Of a stretch of DNA of 64,000 nucleotides, positions 33,064 through 41,013 are shown one piece after another; position 1 is the stretch's first letter; every line of letters begins with the position of its first letter. The notes under the pieces were generated by a model. The model ran no database searches, was not told the origin of the DNA, and saw nothing but the letters and a program-made list of their open reading frames with translations. This stretch comes from Planctomycetota bacterium (lineage in GTDB: Bacteria > Planctomycetota > UBA1135 > GCA-002686595). The translations under genes were made by a program, and so were the position numbers. The stretch covers positions 62,001 to 126,000 of the forward strand of contig NZBA01000035.1 of the NCBI GenBank assembly GCA_002686265.1, read 5' to 3'.

Positions 33064-34898
33064 CGTCCCACCTCCTTTCGCGATGCGTCGGGCGTTCGTC
33101 GAGCCTCGAAGTCACTCGTCTCCTCGCCACCCGAGAAGCGCCACCCCGATTCTCCGCGGAGCGTGTCTCCCTCCAGCTCACCTTCGAAGCGCAAGGTGGC
33201 CTCGAAGGCGCCGAAGGAGATCTTCCCCCTGAGCCGGAGCGTGCTCCCCGAGACGCGGCCATCCAGGGAGCCGGTGACCTTCTCGCCGTTGATCGGACTG
33301 GTAGTGACGAACCGGCCGTTCACCGCACCCAAGTCCGACATCTCCAGGGACATCGTCGCATTGGGAGCTTCGTCGCTCTCGAAGGCGACATCCCAGGAGC
33401 CGCTCACATCGACGCCCTCGCCGGGCTCTCCATCGCTCGTATCCGCCTCGTCGGGGTCGAATTCGAACACCTCGCCATCGACCAGGAGCCAGGAGAGATG
33501 CGCCTTGCCTGTCACTGGCGAGCGCGACCAGAGGGCGACGTTGGCGCACTGGCCGGGGGCAATGCGGCCGACACGATCCGCGATGCCGAGGATTTCGGCG
33601 GCGGCGGAGGTCAAGCCGTCCAGGGCGGCCGGCGCGGGCAGGCCGACTTCGACCAGGGTCCGGACTCGCTCGAGGAGCTCCTCTGGTCGGTCCGATCCGC
33701 TCCCGAAGGCGAAGGCAACACCCGCTTCGTGCAGGCGCAGGGCCGAATCTCGGCCCTCCTCCCAACGCCGGCGTCGCTCGCGGCGCACGGCCAGCGGTTC
33801 GGTGTACTTCCAAGGCGAGTCGTCCTCGTCCACATCGGACTCGGGCTCGTTCTCGGCGGTGGTCTGGGCTTCCCCGCCTTCGGCCGCAACCTCCGGCTCT
33901 GATTCGCCCGTGGCCTCCGGCTTCGCCTCGCCTTCCCCTTCGCCTTCCTCGTCCTCACCGTCTTCCTCGGCGTCGGGGTCGTCCACCTCCTCGCCCCAGT
34001 CGAGGGTCAGGATGAGGGGACAGCCGCGCTCGGCGAGCAGGTCCGTCACGCGCCAGGCCTCCAGGCCGCCCGCAAAGGCGACCTCGAACCCGAACTCATC
34101 GGCCAGACGCAACCAGCGCTCGAAGTCCCGGGCGCGCTCGGCGTAGCACAGCAGGCGGCCCTCGCCATTCAGAAGGGGCGCGATGGCCTGCAGGTCGGCG
34201 TCGAAGGGGGGGCGGCGGTCGGGAATGCCGGCCGCAGCTCGCGCCAAGATCTCCTCGTGGCGCCGCGCGTCGAGGAAGAACTGCCGTAAGTGGGCCATGT
34301 AGGCCATGAGCGTGTTCGGGTAGCCGCCGCCGGAAGCCTGGAAGGTCGCGTTGTGTCCCACCTCGGCGCGCAAGATGCGCCCGCGTTGGGCCAGTTCGCT
34401 CGTGGTGACCCCGGTGCCGCGCCCGGACAGCAGCTCGCCGGTGGGAGCGATGTGCAGAGTGCCGAAGCCCCGCGCACGGAAGCCCTCGCGCTCGCGAGCG
34501 CCGAAGTTGATCGCGTCGAGGGCGCTGAACGAGGGCGCAAGCCCCTTGCGATTGGCTTCGCGCATACCCACGAGCACGTTGGCGACGGTCGAGGGCGCGA
34601 TGTCGCGTGCGACGGTGATCTCGGGCGGATCACATTCTCCGGTCGTGAAGCCGTCGATGAAAGCGGGCAGCGCTAGAGCTCCCTGTCCGTCGATGCGGCG
34701 CAGGCCGACGGGAAGCGGCGAGCCCGCCTCCAGCACGGTCGCGATGCGCCCGGAGCGCACGACGAGGGCGACGCGCGGCGCGTCCTCCTCGTCCGTGAGA
34801 CGCACGTCCGCCAGGACACAGGGTCCCGGCGGCGGAGGGGACTGGGCGGGGACGGCGGCCACTAGGCCCAGGACGCAAAGCACTCTGGTCGTGATCAT
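33060..34898 (-). CDS. Secreted amidohydrolase-like protein, probable non-catalytic, with C-terminal beta domain
   Basis: A 612-residue protein with a signal peptide (ATG 34898; residues 1-16). The amidohydrolase pattern is visible (IDGQGALALPAFID; GRIAPGQCANVALW) but the metal HxH is replaced by DGFTTG, suggesting loss of activity. An acidic linker (about residues 335-390) is rich in Glu and Asp. The last 110 residues form a beta-rich domain (VSGSWDVAFES, NGRFVTTSPINGEKVTGSLD). It probably forms a complex with the next gene's product, which overlaps it by 4 bases. The upstream extension runs into the dispersed repeat copy 2. Confidence 0.78.
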   Translation of the reverse strand: MITTRVLCVLGLVAAVPAQSPPPPGPCVLADVRLTDEEDAPRVALVVRSGRIATVLEAGSPLPVGLRRIDGQGALALPAFIDGFTTGECDPPEITVARDIAPSTVANVLVGMREANRKGLAPSFSALDAINFGAREREGFRARGFGTLHIAPTGELLSGRGTGVTTSELAQRGRILRAEVGHNATFQASGGGYPNTLMAYMAHLRQFFLDARRHEEILARAAAGIPDRRPPFDADLQAIAPLLNGEGRLLCYAERARDFERWLRLADEFGFEVAFAGGLEAWRVTDLLAERGCPLILTLDWGEEVDDPDAEEDGEDEEGEGEGEAKPEATGESEPEVAAEGGEAQTTAENEPESDVDEDDSPWKYTEPLAVRRERRRRWEEGRDSALRLHEAGVAFAFGSGSDRPEELLERVRTLVEVGLPAPAALDGLTSAAAEILGIADRVGRIAPGQCANVALWSRSPVTGKAHLSWLLVDGEVFEFDPDEADTSDGEPGEGVDVSGSWDVAFESDEAPNATMSLEMSDLGAVNGRFVTTSPINGEKVTGSLDGRVSGSTLRLRGKISFGAFEATLRFEGELEGDTLRGESGWRFSGGEETSDFEARRTPDASRKEVGR

Positions 34899-34940
34899 CG
34901 GCGCAGGACAACGGAGGGGGGGCGGGCGGTCAAGCCCTCT

Positions 34941-35031
34941 GGTAGGGCCGTCGAGCACGGATCGGCGAGTCCGATGCCGCAGGGGAGGAGAGGGCGAAGT
35001 CGCAGTAGGCCGTTTTCCAACGGGCTGCTAG
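34941..35031. repeat. Dispersed element with inverted-repeat ends, copy 2 (short form)
   Basis: About 91 bases. Read on the minus strand it starts CTAGCAGCCCGTTGGAAAACG at the TAG stop of the radical SAM gene and continues through CTTCGCCCTCTCC and GACTCGCCGATCCGTGCTCG. It has the core of copies 1 and 3 but lacks the internal-hairpin half and the other terminal repeat. It may be a deleted copy. Confidence 0.7.
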
Positions 35032-35906
35032 AGGCCCCGCGACCACTCCGGGCGAAAGGCCGCGTGGTCGGGATCCGCCAAGACGGCGTCCAGGGCGGCG
35101 ACCATGCGGTCTCGGTCGCGCGGAAGGGAGCCCGCGAGGGCGAGGTAGTTGCTCGCGTGGTTGGAGCGGAAGACCGAGCCGTCGAGCTCGAGCGCGGCCA
35201 GGAACGTGCGCAGCTCGCGGGCGAGCTCGATCGGCGCGAGCTCGTCCACCGCACCGTTGCGCGCCTGTTCCCACAGGGGCGTCTGCTCGACCGGGGTCAT
35301 GACCAGGGTGCTGACGAAGCGCGGCGCGATGGCGTTGACGACACGCGCCGACTCGCGCGCGTGGGCATCGGAGAGCTCGCGCCCGCCGGCGCCGAGCAGG
35401 ATCATGGTCGAGAGCTTCACGCCGGCCTCAGCCGGCTTGCAGCCCACACGGATCATCTCCGCGGCGTCCACGCCTTTGCTGAGGCGCGCGAGGACGGCGT
35501 CGTCACCGCTCTCGATGCCCAGGTAGTAGAGGGTGAGGCCGAGCTCGCGCAGAGAGGCCATCTCCTCGACCGAGCGCACGGCGAGGGACTGGGGCGAGGC
35601 GTAGCAGCTCACGCGCCGCAGCCGCGGGAAGGCCGCCCGCAGCTTCTCGAGCAGGGTCGTCAGGAACGCGGCCTTGGCCACCAGCGCGTCCCCGTCGGCC
35701 AGGAAGACCTTCCGCACGTCTCCCAGCTCCTCCGCGGCCCAGTCGATCTCCTCGCAGAGCTCCTCGAGCTTGCGCACGCGGAACCGCTTGTCGCGGTACA
35801 TCCCGCAGAACGAGCACTCGTTGTAGCTGCAGCCGATGGTGGCCTGCAGGATCAGGCTCTCGGCCTCCGACGGCGGCCGGTACACGCGTCCCTCGTGGCG
35901 GATCAT
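35028..35906 (-). CDS. Radical SAM protein
   Basis: A 292-residue protein with the CxxxxCxxC-spaced cluster region (GCSYNECSFCGMY, residues 26-38) that binds a [4Fe-4S] cluster and S-adenosylmethionine. Further segments KVFLADGDALVAK and YYLGIESGDDAVLARLSKGV resemble Elp3/MiaB-type radical SAM barrels of unknown function. No extra SPASM or B12 domain is visible. A TACCAT hexamer at 35913-35918 lies 6 bases before ATG 35906, which has no Shine-Dalgarno. The C-terminal stop TAG coincides with the end of repeat copy 2. Confidence 0.85.
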   Translation of the reverse strand: MIRHEGRVYRPPSEAESLILQATIGCSYNECSFCGMYRDKRFRVRKLEELCEEIDWAAEELGDVRKVFLADGDALVAKAAFLTTLLEKLRAAFPRLRRVSCYASPQSLAVRSVEEMASLRELGLTLYYLGIESGDDAVLARLSKGVDAAEMIRVGCKPAEAGVKLSTMILLGAGGRELSDAHARESARVVNAIAPRFVSTLVMTPVEQTPLWEQARNGAVDELAPIELARELRTFLAALELDGSVFRSNHASNYLALAGSLPRDRDRMVAALDAVLADPDHAAFRPEWSRGL

Positions 35907-35912
35907 CCCGCC

Positions 35913-35918
35913 ATGGTA
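35913..35918 (-). promoter_or_regulatory. Candidate -10 hexamer TACCAT, 6 nt before start codon
   Basis: On the minus strand TACCAT is followed by 6 bases and the ATG of the radical SAM gene. This matches the TANNNT-N6 spacing expected for a leaderless transcript. No Shine-Dalgarno is visible. Confidence 0.45.
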
Positions 35919-36032
35919 GCGGTCCCGGGCGGACGGGGCGCCGCCCGGGGCAATCTCTCGTCAACGGGAGATTCCTGCTGCTTCGGGGGCAGGGGCAGTC
36001 TAGACTGCGCGGCCCCGCGCGGGAGGCCGCGC

Positions 36033-36365
36033 ATGACCCCCAGCCCCCTAGAAGAGATGGTCACGCGAGAAGACGTCGAGAGCCGGCTACGAGAGGTGTA
36101 CGACCCCGAGATCCCGGTCAACGTGTTGGATCTCGGCCTGGTCTACGACATCGCCATCGAGGGCGAGGTCTGCAAGATCGAGATGACCCTGACCTCCCAG
36201 GCCTGCCCCGCGGCCCTGACGATCCCCGACATGATCCGGCGGCGCGTGAACACGATCGAGGGCATCGAGAGCACGGAGATCGAGGTGGTTTGGGAGCCCC
36301 AGTGGACCCCGCACCTGATCTCCGCCGAGGGCAAGCAGATCCTCGGCATGAGCGACGACGCCTAG
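36033..36365 (+). CDS. DUF59/SufT-like iron-sulfur cluster assembly factor
   Basis: A 110-residue protein of the DUF59 (MIP18/PaaD/SufT-like) family. Visible segments are REVYDPEIPVNVLDLGLVYD and MTLTSQACPAALTIPDMIR, the latter with the conserved Cys. It assists Fe-S cluster maturation. The tail WEPQWTPHLISAEGKQILGM agrees with the family. ATG 36033 has GGGAGG upstream. It lies divergent to the radical SAM gene, an Fe-S enzyme, which fits a maturation role. The TAG stop is the start of repeat copy 3. Confidence 0.88.
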   Translation: MTPSPLEEMVTREDVESRLREVYDPEIPVNVLDLGLVYDIAIEGEVCKIEMTLTSQACPAALTIPDMIRRRVNTIEGIESTEIEVVWEPQWTPHLISAEGKQILGMSDDA

Positions 36366-36540
36366 CAGGGCGTCGAGAAACGCCCCGCTCCGACTTCGCC
36401 CTCTCCGCCGCTCAGCTGCGTCGAACTCGTCAGTCCGTGCTCGGCGGCCCCACCCGGCCGATCGCCCCGTCTGGACTTCGCCCTCCTTGCAGCGACGAAG
36501 AGGTGTTCGTCTCGCTACGGCCCTTCTCCAGCGGGCTGTT
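36362..36540. repeat. Dispersed element with inverted-repeat ends, copy 3
   Basis: About 179 bases, in the reverse order to copy 1. It begins CTAGCAGGGCGTCGAGAAACG at the TAG stop of the DUF59 gene and ends CCCTTCTCCAGCGGGCTG. The core GTCAGTCCGTGCTCGGCGG and the hairpin at 36491-36516 (AGCGACGAAG, loop, TTCGTCTCGCT) are shared with copy 1. Loop bases differ while the stem is kept. It fills much of the gap before the TPR gene. Confidence 0.75.
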
Positions 36541-36644
36541 GGCGGACCCTCCTGGCGAGAGGTTGCGCCTGAGCGTGCGGGTTCGTCGGGGAAGCGGGGC
36601 GGCGCTCTCCCAGGCGAGCTCCGCCGAGATCCCCTCCCCGCGCT

Positions 36645-37022
36645 CTACTGAACGACGTCGATGGCGCCGGACGGCGGCGGGGCGTCGGGGTTCTGGGCCA
36701 GCTCTCGCTTCCACGACAGCATGCGCGCGGTCGCCTGCTCCTTCTCGGCCTCCTCGATCATTCCCTTGCGCATGTAGATCATCGAGAGGCTCGTGTGGCC
36801 GAAGGGATCGTCCCCATCGAGCTCGACGACACGCTTGCCGCTGGTGACGGCGTCATCGAGCAGGCCGGCGTTCATCTGCGCCGTTGCCAACGCCAGCAAG
36901 ACATCGGCATCGTCGGGCTCGAGCTCGAGAGCCTTGCGATACTCCTCGATCGCCTCGACGTGCTTCTGCTCGCCGAAAAGCGCCAATCCCCGCAGGTAGT
37001 GTTCCTTGCTCGTGTCCGTCAT
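36645..37022 (-). CDS. TPR-repeat protein
   Basis: A 125-residue protein with tetratricopeptide repeats: HYLRGLALFGEQKHVEAIEE, then YRKALELEPDDADVLLALAT and GHTSLSMIYMRKGMIEEAEK. About two and a half repeats are visible. It probably binds a partner protein; which one cannot be told. ATG 37022 has a GGAGG site upstream and removes a non-conserved N-terminal extension. It ends with a Pro-rich tail (NPDAPPPSGAIDVVQ). It is 25 bases downstream of pckA in the same orientation, so probably co-transcribed. Confidence 0.8.
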   Translation of the reverse strand: MTDTSKEHYLRGLALFGEQKHVEAIEEYRKALELEPDDADVLLALATAQMNAGLLDDAVTSGKRVVELDGDDPFGHTSLSMIYMRKGMIEEAEKEQATARMLSWKRELAQNPDAPPPSGAIDVVQ

Positions 37023-37047
37023 TCGCGCCTCCGAGGCGCCAGGCACC

Positions 37048-38739
37048 CTACATCACCGGCTCGATGCCGAGCGCGCCGAATCCCTTCTCCTCGAAGTTGG
37101 CCCGGAACATGTCGCGCAGCCTCTCCGCCTGCACGTCGTAGGCCTCTCCGTCCGCCCACGTGTTGCGGGGGTTGAGGATCTTGGAGTCCACGCCGGTGCA
37201 GGCGCGGGGCATCCTGAGGTTGAAGACCGGGTGAACGTCGCACTCGGCCCCCTCGGCGTGCAGCTCCCCCGAGAGCGCGGCGTCGAGCAGGGCGCGCGTG
37301 TCGCCGATCGAGATCCGCGACCCGACGCCGTAGGGTCCGCCGCCCCAGCCGGTGTTCAGCAGGATGCAGCGTGTCTCGTGCTCCTCCATCTTCTCCGCGA
37401 GCAAACGCGCGTAGACCGAGGGCTTGTGGGACATGAACGGCGCCCCGAAGCACGAGCTGAAGGCCGCCTTGGGCTCGGTGATGCCGACCTCGGTCCCCGC
37501 GAGCTTCGACGTGAAGCCCTGGATGAAGTGGTACATGACCTCGCGTGAGTCGAGCACCGAGACCGGCGGGAGGACGCCGAAGGCGTCCGCGGTGAGCAGC
37601 ACGATCGTCTGAGGGTGCGGCCCCTTGGCCCCCGAGGCGACGTCGGGATTGCAGGTCAGCGGGTAGGAGAAACGTGTGTTCTCGGTGATCGAGCGGTCCG
37701 CGAGGTCGAGGTCCGCGGGATCGGTCTCCTCCATCGGCTCGCCCGGCAGGGGAGCCACGTTCTCGATGATCGTCCCGGGCATGGAGAGCGCCGCGGCGAT
37801 GATCGGCTCGGCCTGCTTGTCGAGGTCGATCAGCTTGGCGTAGCAGCCGTCCTCGAGGTTCGACACACCGTCATCGGTCCAGGCGTGCTCGTCGTCTCCG
37901 ATCAACTTGCGCTCGGGATCGGCCGAGAGCGTCGTCTTGCCCGTGCCCGAGAGACCGAAGAGAATCGCGCCGTCCCCGCCCTGGCCGACGTTGGCGGAGC
38001 AGTGCATCGACATGTTCCCCATCTTGGGCAGCATGAAGTTCATCACGGTGAACATGCTCTTCTTGACCACGCCGGAGTAGTCCGCGCGGCCGGCGACGAG
38101 CACGATGTGGTTCTTGAAGTCCAGGATGGCCGCGCGCTCGGAGCGGCTACCGTCACGGTCGGGGTCGCAGCGAAACGACGGTGCGTTCAACATCACCCAG
38201 CGTTTGCCGTCCTCGTCCTCCACTCCCTCGATCCCCTTGGGGAACATGTTGTGGGCAAACAAGGCGTGCGTGGCGTACTCGCCCACGAAGCGGTAGGGAA
38301 CGGCGTAGCTCGGGTCGGTCCCGCAGTAGACGTCCTTCACGAACAGCGTCGCCCCCCGCTCGTTGAGGTGCGCTACGACGCGCGCGAGCAGCGCCTCGTA
38401 GTGGTCGGGGTCGTACTTCTGGAAGTCCGTCTTCCACCAGACCTCGTCTTCGAGCTCCGGCCAGGCGACGCCGAAGGTGTCCTGGACAGGACGGCCGGTG
38501 CAGGTCGGATCGGTGTAGTAGACCAGCGGTCCGTCCACGCCCAGGGCGGTCGGAAACGCTTTCTGGTCCTCGTCGCCGCCCCCCTCGTGCGTGCGCCCGC
38601 GATCCGAAGCGATCGCGGCATGGAAGAGCTCGTCCTTGGAGAGGTTCGCCTTGTAGGTGACGCCGTCCAGGCCGAGGCGGCCCTTGAGGTCTTGGCTGAT
38701 GTCCATGAGGAATCCCGCGGCTTGGTCGAGGCCGCGCAT
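37048..38739 (-). CDS. pckA: Phosphoenolpyruvate carboxykinase (ATP)
   Basis: A 563-residue ATP-dependent PEP carboxykinase, interconverting oxaloacetate and PEP in gluconeogenesis. Motifs are the kinase-1a P-loop GLSGTGKTTLSADPERKLIG, KKSMFTVMNFMLP and NTGWGGGPYGVGSRI. The start is uncertain: ATG 38739 (563 aa) or ATG 38706 (552 aa) both fit the usual family length; neither has a good Shine-Dalgarno. The TPR gene follows closely. The GTP-type enzyme is excluded by the motif set. Confidence 0.95.
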   Translation of the reverse strand: MRGLDQAAGFLMDISQDLKGRLGLDGVTYKANLSKDELFHAAIASDRGRTHEGGGDEDQKAFPTALGVDGPLVYYTDPTCTGRPVQDTFGVAWPELEDEVWWKTDFQKYDPDHYEALLARVVAHLNERGATLFVKDVYCGTDPSYAVPYRFVGEYATHALFAHNMFPKGIEGVEDEDGKRWVMLNAPSFRCDPDRDGSRSERAAILDFKNHIVLVAGRADYSGVVKKSMFTVMNFMLPKMGNMSMHCSANVGQGGDGAILFGLSGTGKTTLSADPERKLIGDDEHAWTDDGVSNLEDGCYAKLIDLDKQAEPIIAAALSMPGTIIENVAPLPGEPMEETDPADLDLADRSITENTRFSYPLTCNPDVASGAKGPHPQTIVLLTADAFGVLPPVSVLDSREVMYHFIQGFTSKLAGTEVGITEPKAAFSSCFGAPFMSHKPSVYARLLAEKMEEHETRCILLNTGWGGGPYGVGSRISIGDTRALLDAALSGELHAEGAECDVHPVFNLRMPRACTGVDSKILNPRNTWADGEAYDVQAERLRDMFRANFEEKGFGALGIEPVM

Positions 38740-38885
38740 CGAGTTCGGTGGGGTTCGAGGGGGCCGCGAGGACCCTGTCTCCGGGGGACCGGGAATCAGG
38801 CGGAAGAGGGTAACGGCGTGGGAGGAATCCGGCAACCGACCCGATTGGGTGTGTCGGTAAGACGCGCCGCCCCCTTGAAGGCCCT

Positions 38886-39857
38886 TCAGGGCGCGGTCTT
38901 CGCAATCCGCTCACGGTACCAATCCAGGGTCCGCCCGAGGCCTTGATCGAGATCCACGCGCGGCCGCCAACCCAGCAAGGAGGTGGCTCGCTCGATCGAG
39001 GCCTGACTGTCGCGTGCGTCACCGGGACGGGCAGCCCCGGAGACCGGCTCGAGATCGCTGCACTCCAACGCCGCCATCCGCTCCCACAGGCGGTTGATCG
39101 AGACGCGCTCTCCTGTGCCAACGTTGATGACCGAGCCCGCCGGGAGGTCCGCCGTCATGGCGTGCAGGTTCGCCTCGACGACATCGGACACGAAGGTGAA
39201 GTCACGCGTCTGCTCCCCGTCGCCCTGGATCGTGGGCGCGCGCCCCTCGAGCAAGCAACGGGCGAAGATCGCGATCACGCCCGTGTAGGGGCTGTCGTCC
39301 ACCTGGCGCGGCCCGAAGACGTTGAAGTAGCGCAGCACGACCGTCCTCAGGCCGTGGGCTTCGCCCCACACCCTCAGGAGGTGCTCGGCCGCCATCTTTC
39401 CCGAAGCGTAGGGAGAGCCGGGAGCGGGAAGCATCGACTCCTCCTTGGGAACGGCTCCCTCCGAACCGTAGGCCGACGACGAACCGGCGAGGACGACCGT
39501 CTCGACACCGCTCCCGCGCGCCGCCTCCAGGACGCGCAGGGTGCCCATGACGTTGGTCCGGTAGCTCTCCTCGGGCGCGTCGAAGCTCTGGGGGACCGAA
39601 ACCTGCGCCGCCTCGTGGAAGACCGTCGTGACGCCCTCGCAGGCGCGCCGACAAGCGGCGGGATCGGCCACGTCACCGAGCAGGAACTCGACGGCGGCCC
39701 CACTACCGACGTCGCCGACCTCGAGGCCGCCGAGGTTCTCGCGCCGTCCCGAGGAGAGGTCGTCGAGCACGCGCACGCGCTCCCCGCGCTCGACGAGCGC
39801 TCCCACCAGATGCGAGCCGATGAAGCCCGCGCCGCCGGTCACCAGTTGAACAGCCAT
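38886..39857 (-). CDS. NAD-dependent sugar epimerase/dehydratase (extended SDR, UDP-glucose 4-epimerase-like)
   Basis: A 323-residue extended SDR. The NAD site VTGGAGFIGSHL (residues 6-17) and catalytic region with SSSAYGSEG and YASGKMAAEHL are intact. It resembles UDP-glucose/UDP-glucuronate 4-epimerases and related enzymes for surface polysaccharide synthesis; substrate cannot be fixed. The TAGCAT hexamer at 39864-39869 is 6 bases before ATG 39857, with no Shine-Dalgarno. Downstream (left) is pckA, with 146 bases between. Confidence 0.9.
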   Translation of the reverse strand: MAVQLVTGGAGFIGSHLVGALVERGERVRVLDDLSSGRRENLGGLEVGDVGSGAAVEFLLGDVADPAACRRACEGVTTVFHEAAQVSVPQSFDAPEESYRTNVMGTLRVLEAARGSGVETVVLAGSSSAYGSEGAVPKEESMLPAPGSPYASGKMAAEHLLRVWGEAHGLRTVVLRYFNVFGPRQVDDSPYTGVIAIFARCLLEGRAPTIQGDGEQTRDFTFVSDVVEANLHAMTADLPAGSVINVGTGERVSINRLWERMAALECSDLEPVSGAARPGDARDSQASIERATSLLGWRPRVDLDQGLGRTLDWYRERIAKTAP

Positions 39858-39863
39858 CGGCGC

Positions 39864-39869
39864 ATGCTA
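39864..39869 (-). promoter_or_regulatory. Candidate -10 hexamer TAGCAT, 6 nt before start codon
   Basis: On the minus strand TAGCAT is followed by 6 bases and the epimerase ATG, again the leaderless-type spacing. No -35 was recognised. Confidence 0.42.
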
Positions 39870-39910
39870 GCCCGGTGCCTCCCAACCGCAATCCAGGGCG
39901 TCCATGAAAG

Positions 39911-39938
39911 GAGCCCGCCGGCGCGGGCCGGCGGGCTC
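39911..39938. terminator. Long perfect GC hairpin in the 39858-40202 gap
   Basis: GAGCCCGCCGGC (39911-39922) and GCCGGCGGGCTC (39927-39938) form a perfect 12-base stem with a 4-base loop. More CCCGCC/GGCGGG copies follow to about 40025. The 345-base gap separates the GIY-YIG gene end from the epimerase start on the same strand, so the hairpin could end transcription of the former, but no U-run follows. No coding frame is seen. Confidence 0.55.
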
Positions 39939-40202
39939 GGAGCACCATTCGCCGCGTCGGCGGGCCCAAGATCCCGCCAGCCTTCCGAGGAAGGGGCCCG
40001 CCGTACGCCATCCCAACGACGGCGGGCCTGATCGCGGCCATGATGACTCGGACCTGCGTGAACGGGTCCGAAATGGCTCTCTTCGTGGTTTCTCCCGGGA
40101 GCACCGCTTCAGTGCCGTTCCTCCCGGCCCCCCCCTGAGCCAGCCCCCAGCCGGCTCCGAACGGGGTTCTCCGAGATCGGCGTCCCCACGCCCGGCCCCC
40201 CC

Positions 40203-40484
40203 TCAGCCCGCCGACCAGTCCAGCCGCTCGTGCCCGCGCCTGCGCTTGATCTCGCCCTCGACGCGCAGGGCCTCCGAACGCGTCTCGAAAGGGCCGAAGG
40301 TGGCGCCCACGCGCCAGGGCCGCCAGGGCCGCGTCGAGCGAGCTCCGCCGGGAGTGACGCCGTTGTGCTGGTCGAGGCGACGCTCGACGTCGGTGCTGAT
40401 CCCCACGTAGGTCCTCTCCGCGCTCATCGAGAGCAGGACGTAGACGGTCCAGGGTGAGGGCTCACGTTCGCTCGAAACCGTCAG
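40203..40484 (-). CDS. GIY-YIG nuclease-superfamily protein
   Basis: A 93-residue protein with the GIY-YIG core: TVYVLLS (residues 13-19) and TYVGIS (25-30), then DVERRLDQHN and a later basic segment EALRVEGEIKRRRGHERLDW. It is like the short UvrC-type single-domain YhbQ family, endonuclease fold of unknown target. No ATG, GTG or TTG fits in frame before the motif. The best start is CTG 40484, overlapping the upstream stop as CTGA; this is unusual and uncertain. Confidence 0.75.
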   Translation of the reverse strand: MTVSSEREPSPWTVYVLLSMSAERTYVGISTDVERRLDQHNGVTPGGARSTRPWRPWRVGATFGPFETRSEALRVEGEIKRRRGHERLDWSAG

Positions 40485-40918
40485 CGCGAGGCCCCCGTTC
40501 CCCCGGCAGTCCTGGCCAACAGACGCCAGGACTCTCCCGCCGCGGCGGGAGCCACGAAACGGATCAGCGCCGAGTCCCCCGCGGCCAGGTTTCGACGGCG
40601 CCAGCGCTCGGGGGCCACCGAGAGGGGCGCACCGGCGCGGTCCCACCAGACGGCGCTCCACTCGAAGTCGAGCCCCGCCCCGCGGTTGGTGAGCCGCGCC
40701 TCGACCTCGCGCACGCCATCGACGAGCGCCACCTCGAGGAGCGAGAGCTCGAGCTGGCCGGAGACGTCGTGCTCGGCCTCGACCATCGGCATCCGAGCGC
40801 CGCGCGGCCCCTTCACGGCGGGAACGGGCTCGGCCGACCGGCAGGCGCAGAGGACGAGGATCACTCCATACGCAACCGCCCGGCTCCCGAGAGAGGATCT
40901 GTCCCTGCCGCCTTCCAT
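40481..40918 (-). CDS. YcfL/DUF1425-like lipoprotein
   Basis: A 145-residue protein with an N-terminal lipoprotein-type signal (VAYGVILVLCAC). The remainder matches the DUF1425 pattern: LLEVALVDGVREVEARLTNR, FEWSAVWWDRAG and an end in ESWRLLARTA. Such lipoproteins are outer membrane or periplasmic; the role is unknown. Start ATG 40918 gives a sensible signal peptide; GTG 40924 in frame just upstream is also possible. It is coupled to the GIY-YIG gene by a 4-base overlap; that pairing has no clear meaning. Confidence 0.68.
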   Translation of the reverse strand: MEGGRDRSSLGSRAVAYGVILVLCACRSAEPVPAVKGPRGARMPMVEAEHDVSGQLELSLLEVALVDGVREVEARLTNRGAGLDFEWSAVWWDRAGAPLSVAPERWRRRNLAAGDSALIRFVAPAAAGESWRLLARTAGGTGASR

Positions 40919-41013
40919 CTTCACGCCGCGCGCCGCGGGGCGCGAGGCCACAGGGTACGGCTGTCGGTGGTCCGACGCCGCAACCTTCCACGGAGCCCAA
41001 GGGCTCGCGGCGC

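Noticed and set aside
35952-35973. Inverted repeat AATCTC...GAGATT upstream of the DUF59 gene
   Set aside because: Only 6-base arms; such repeats are expected by chance, and no regulator is nearby.
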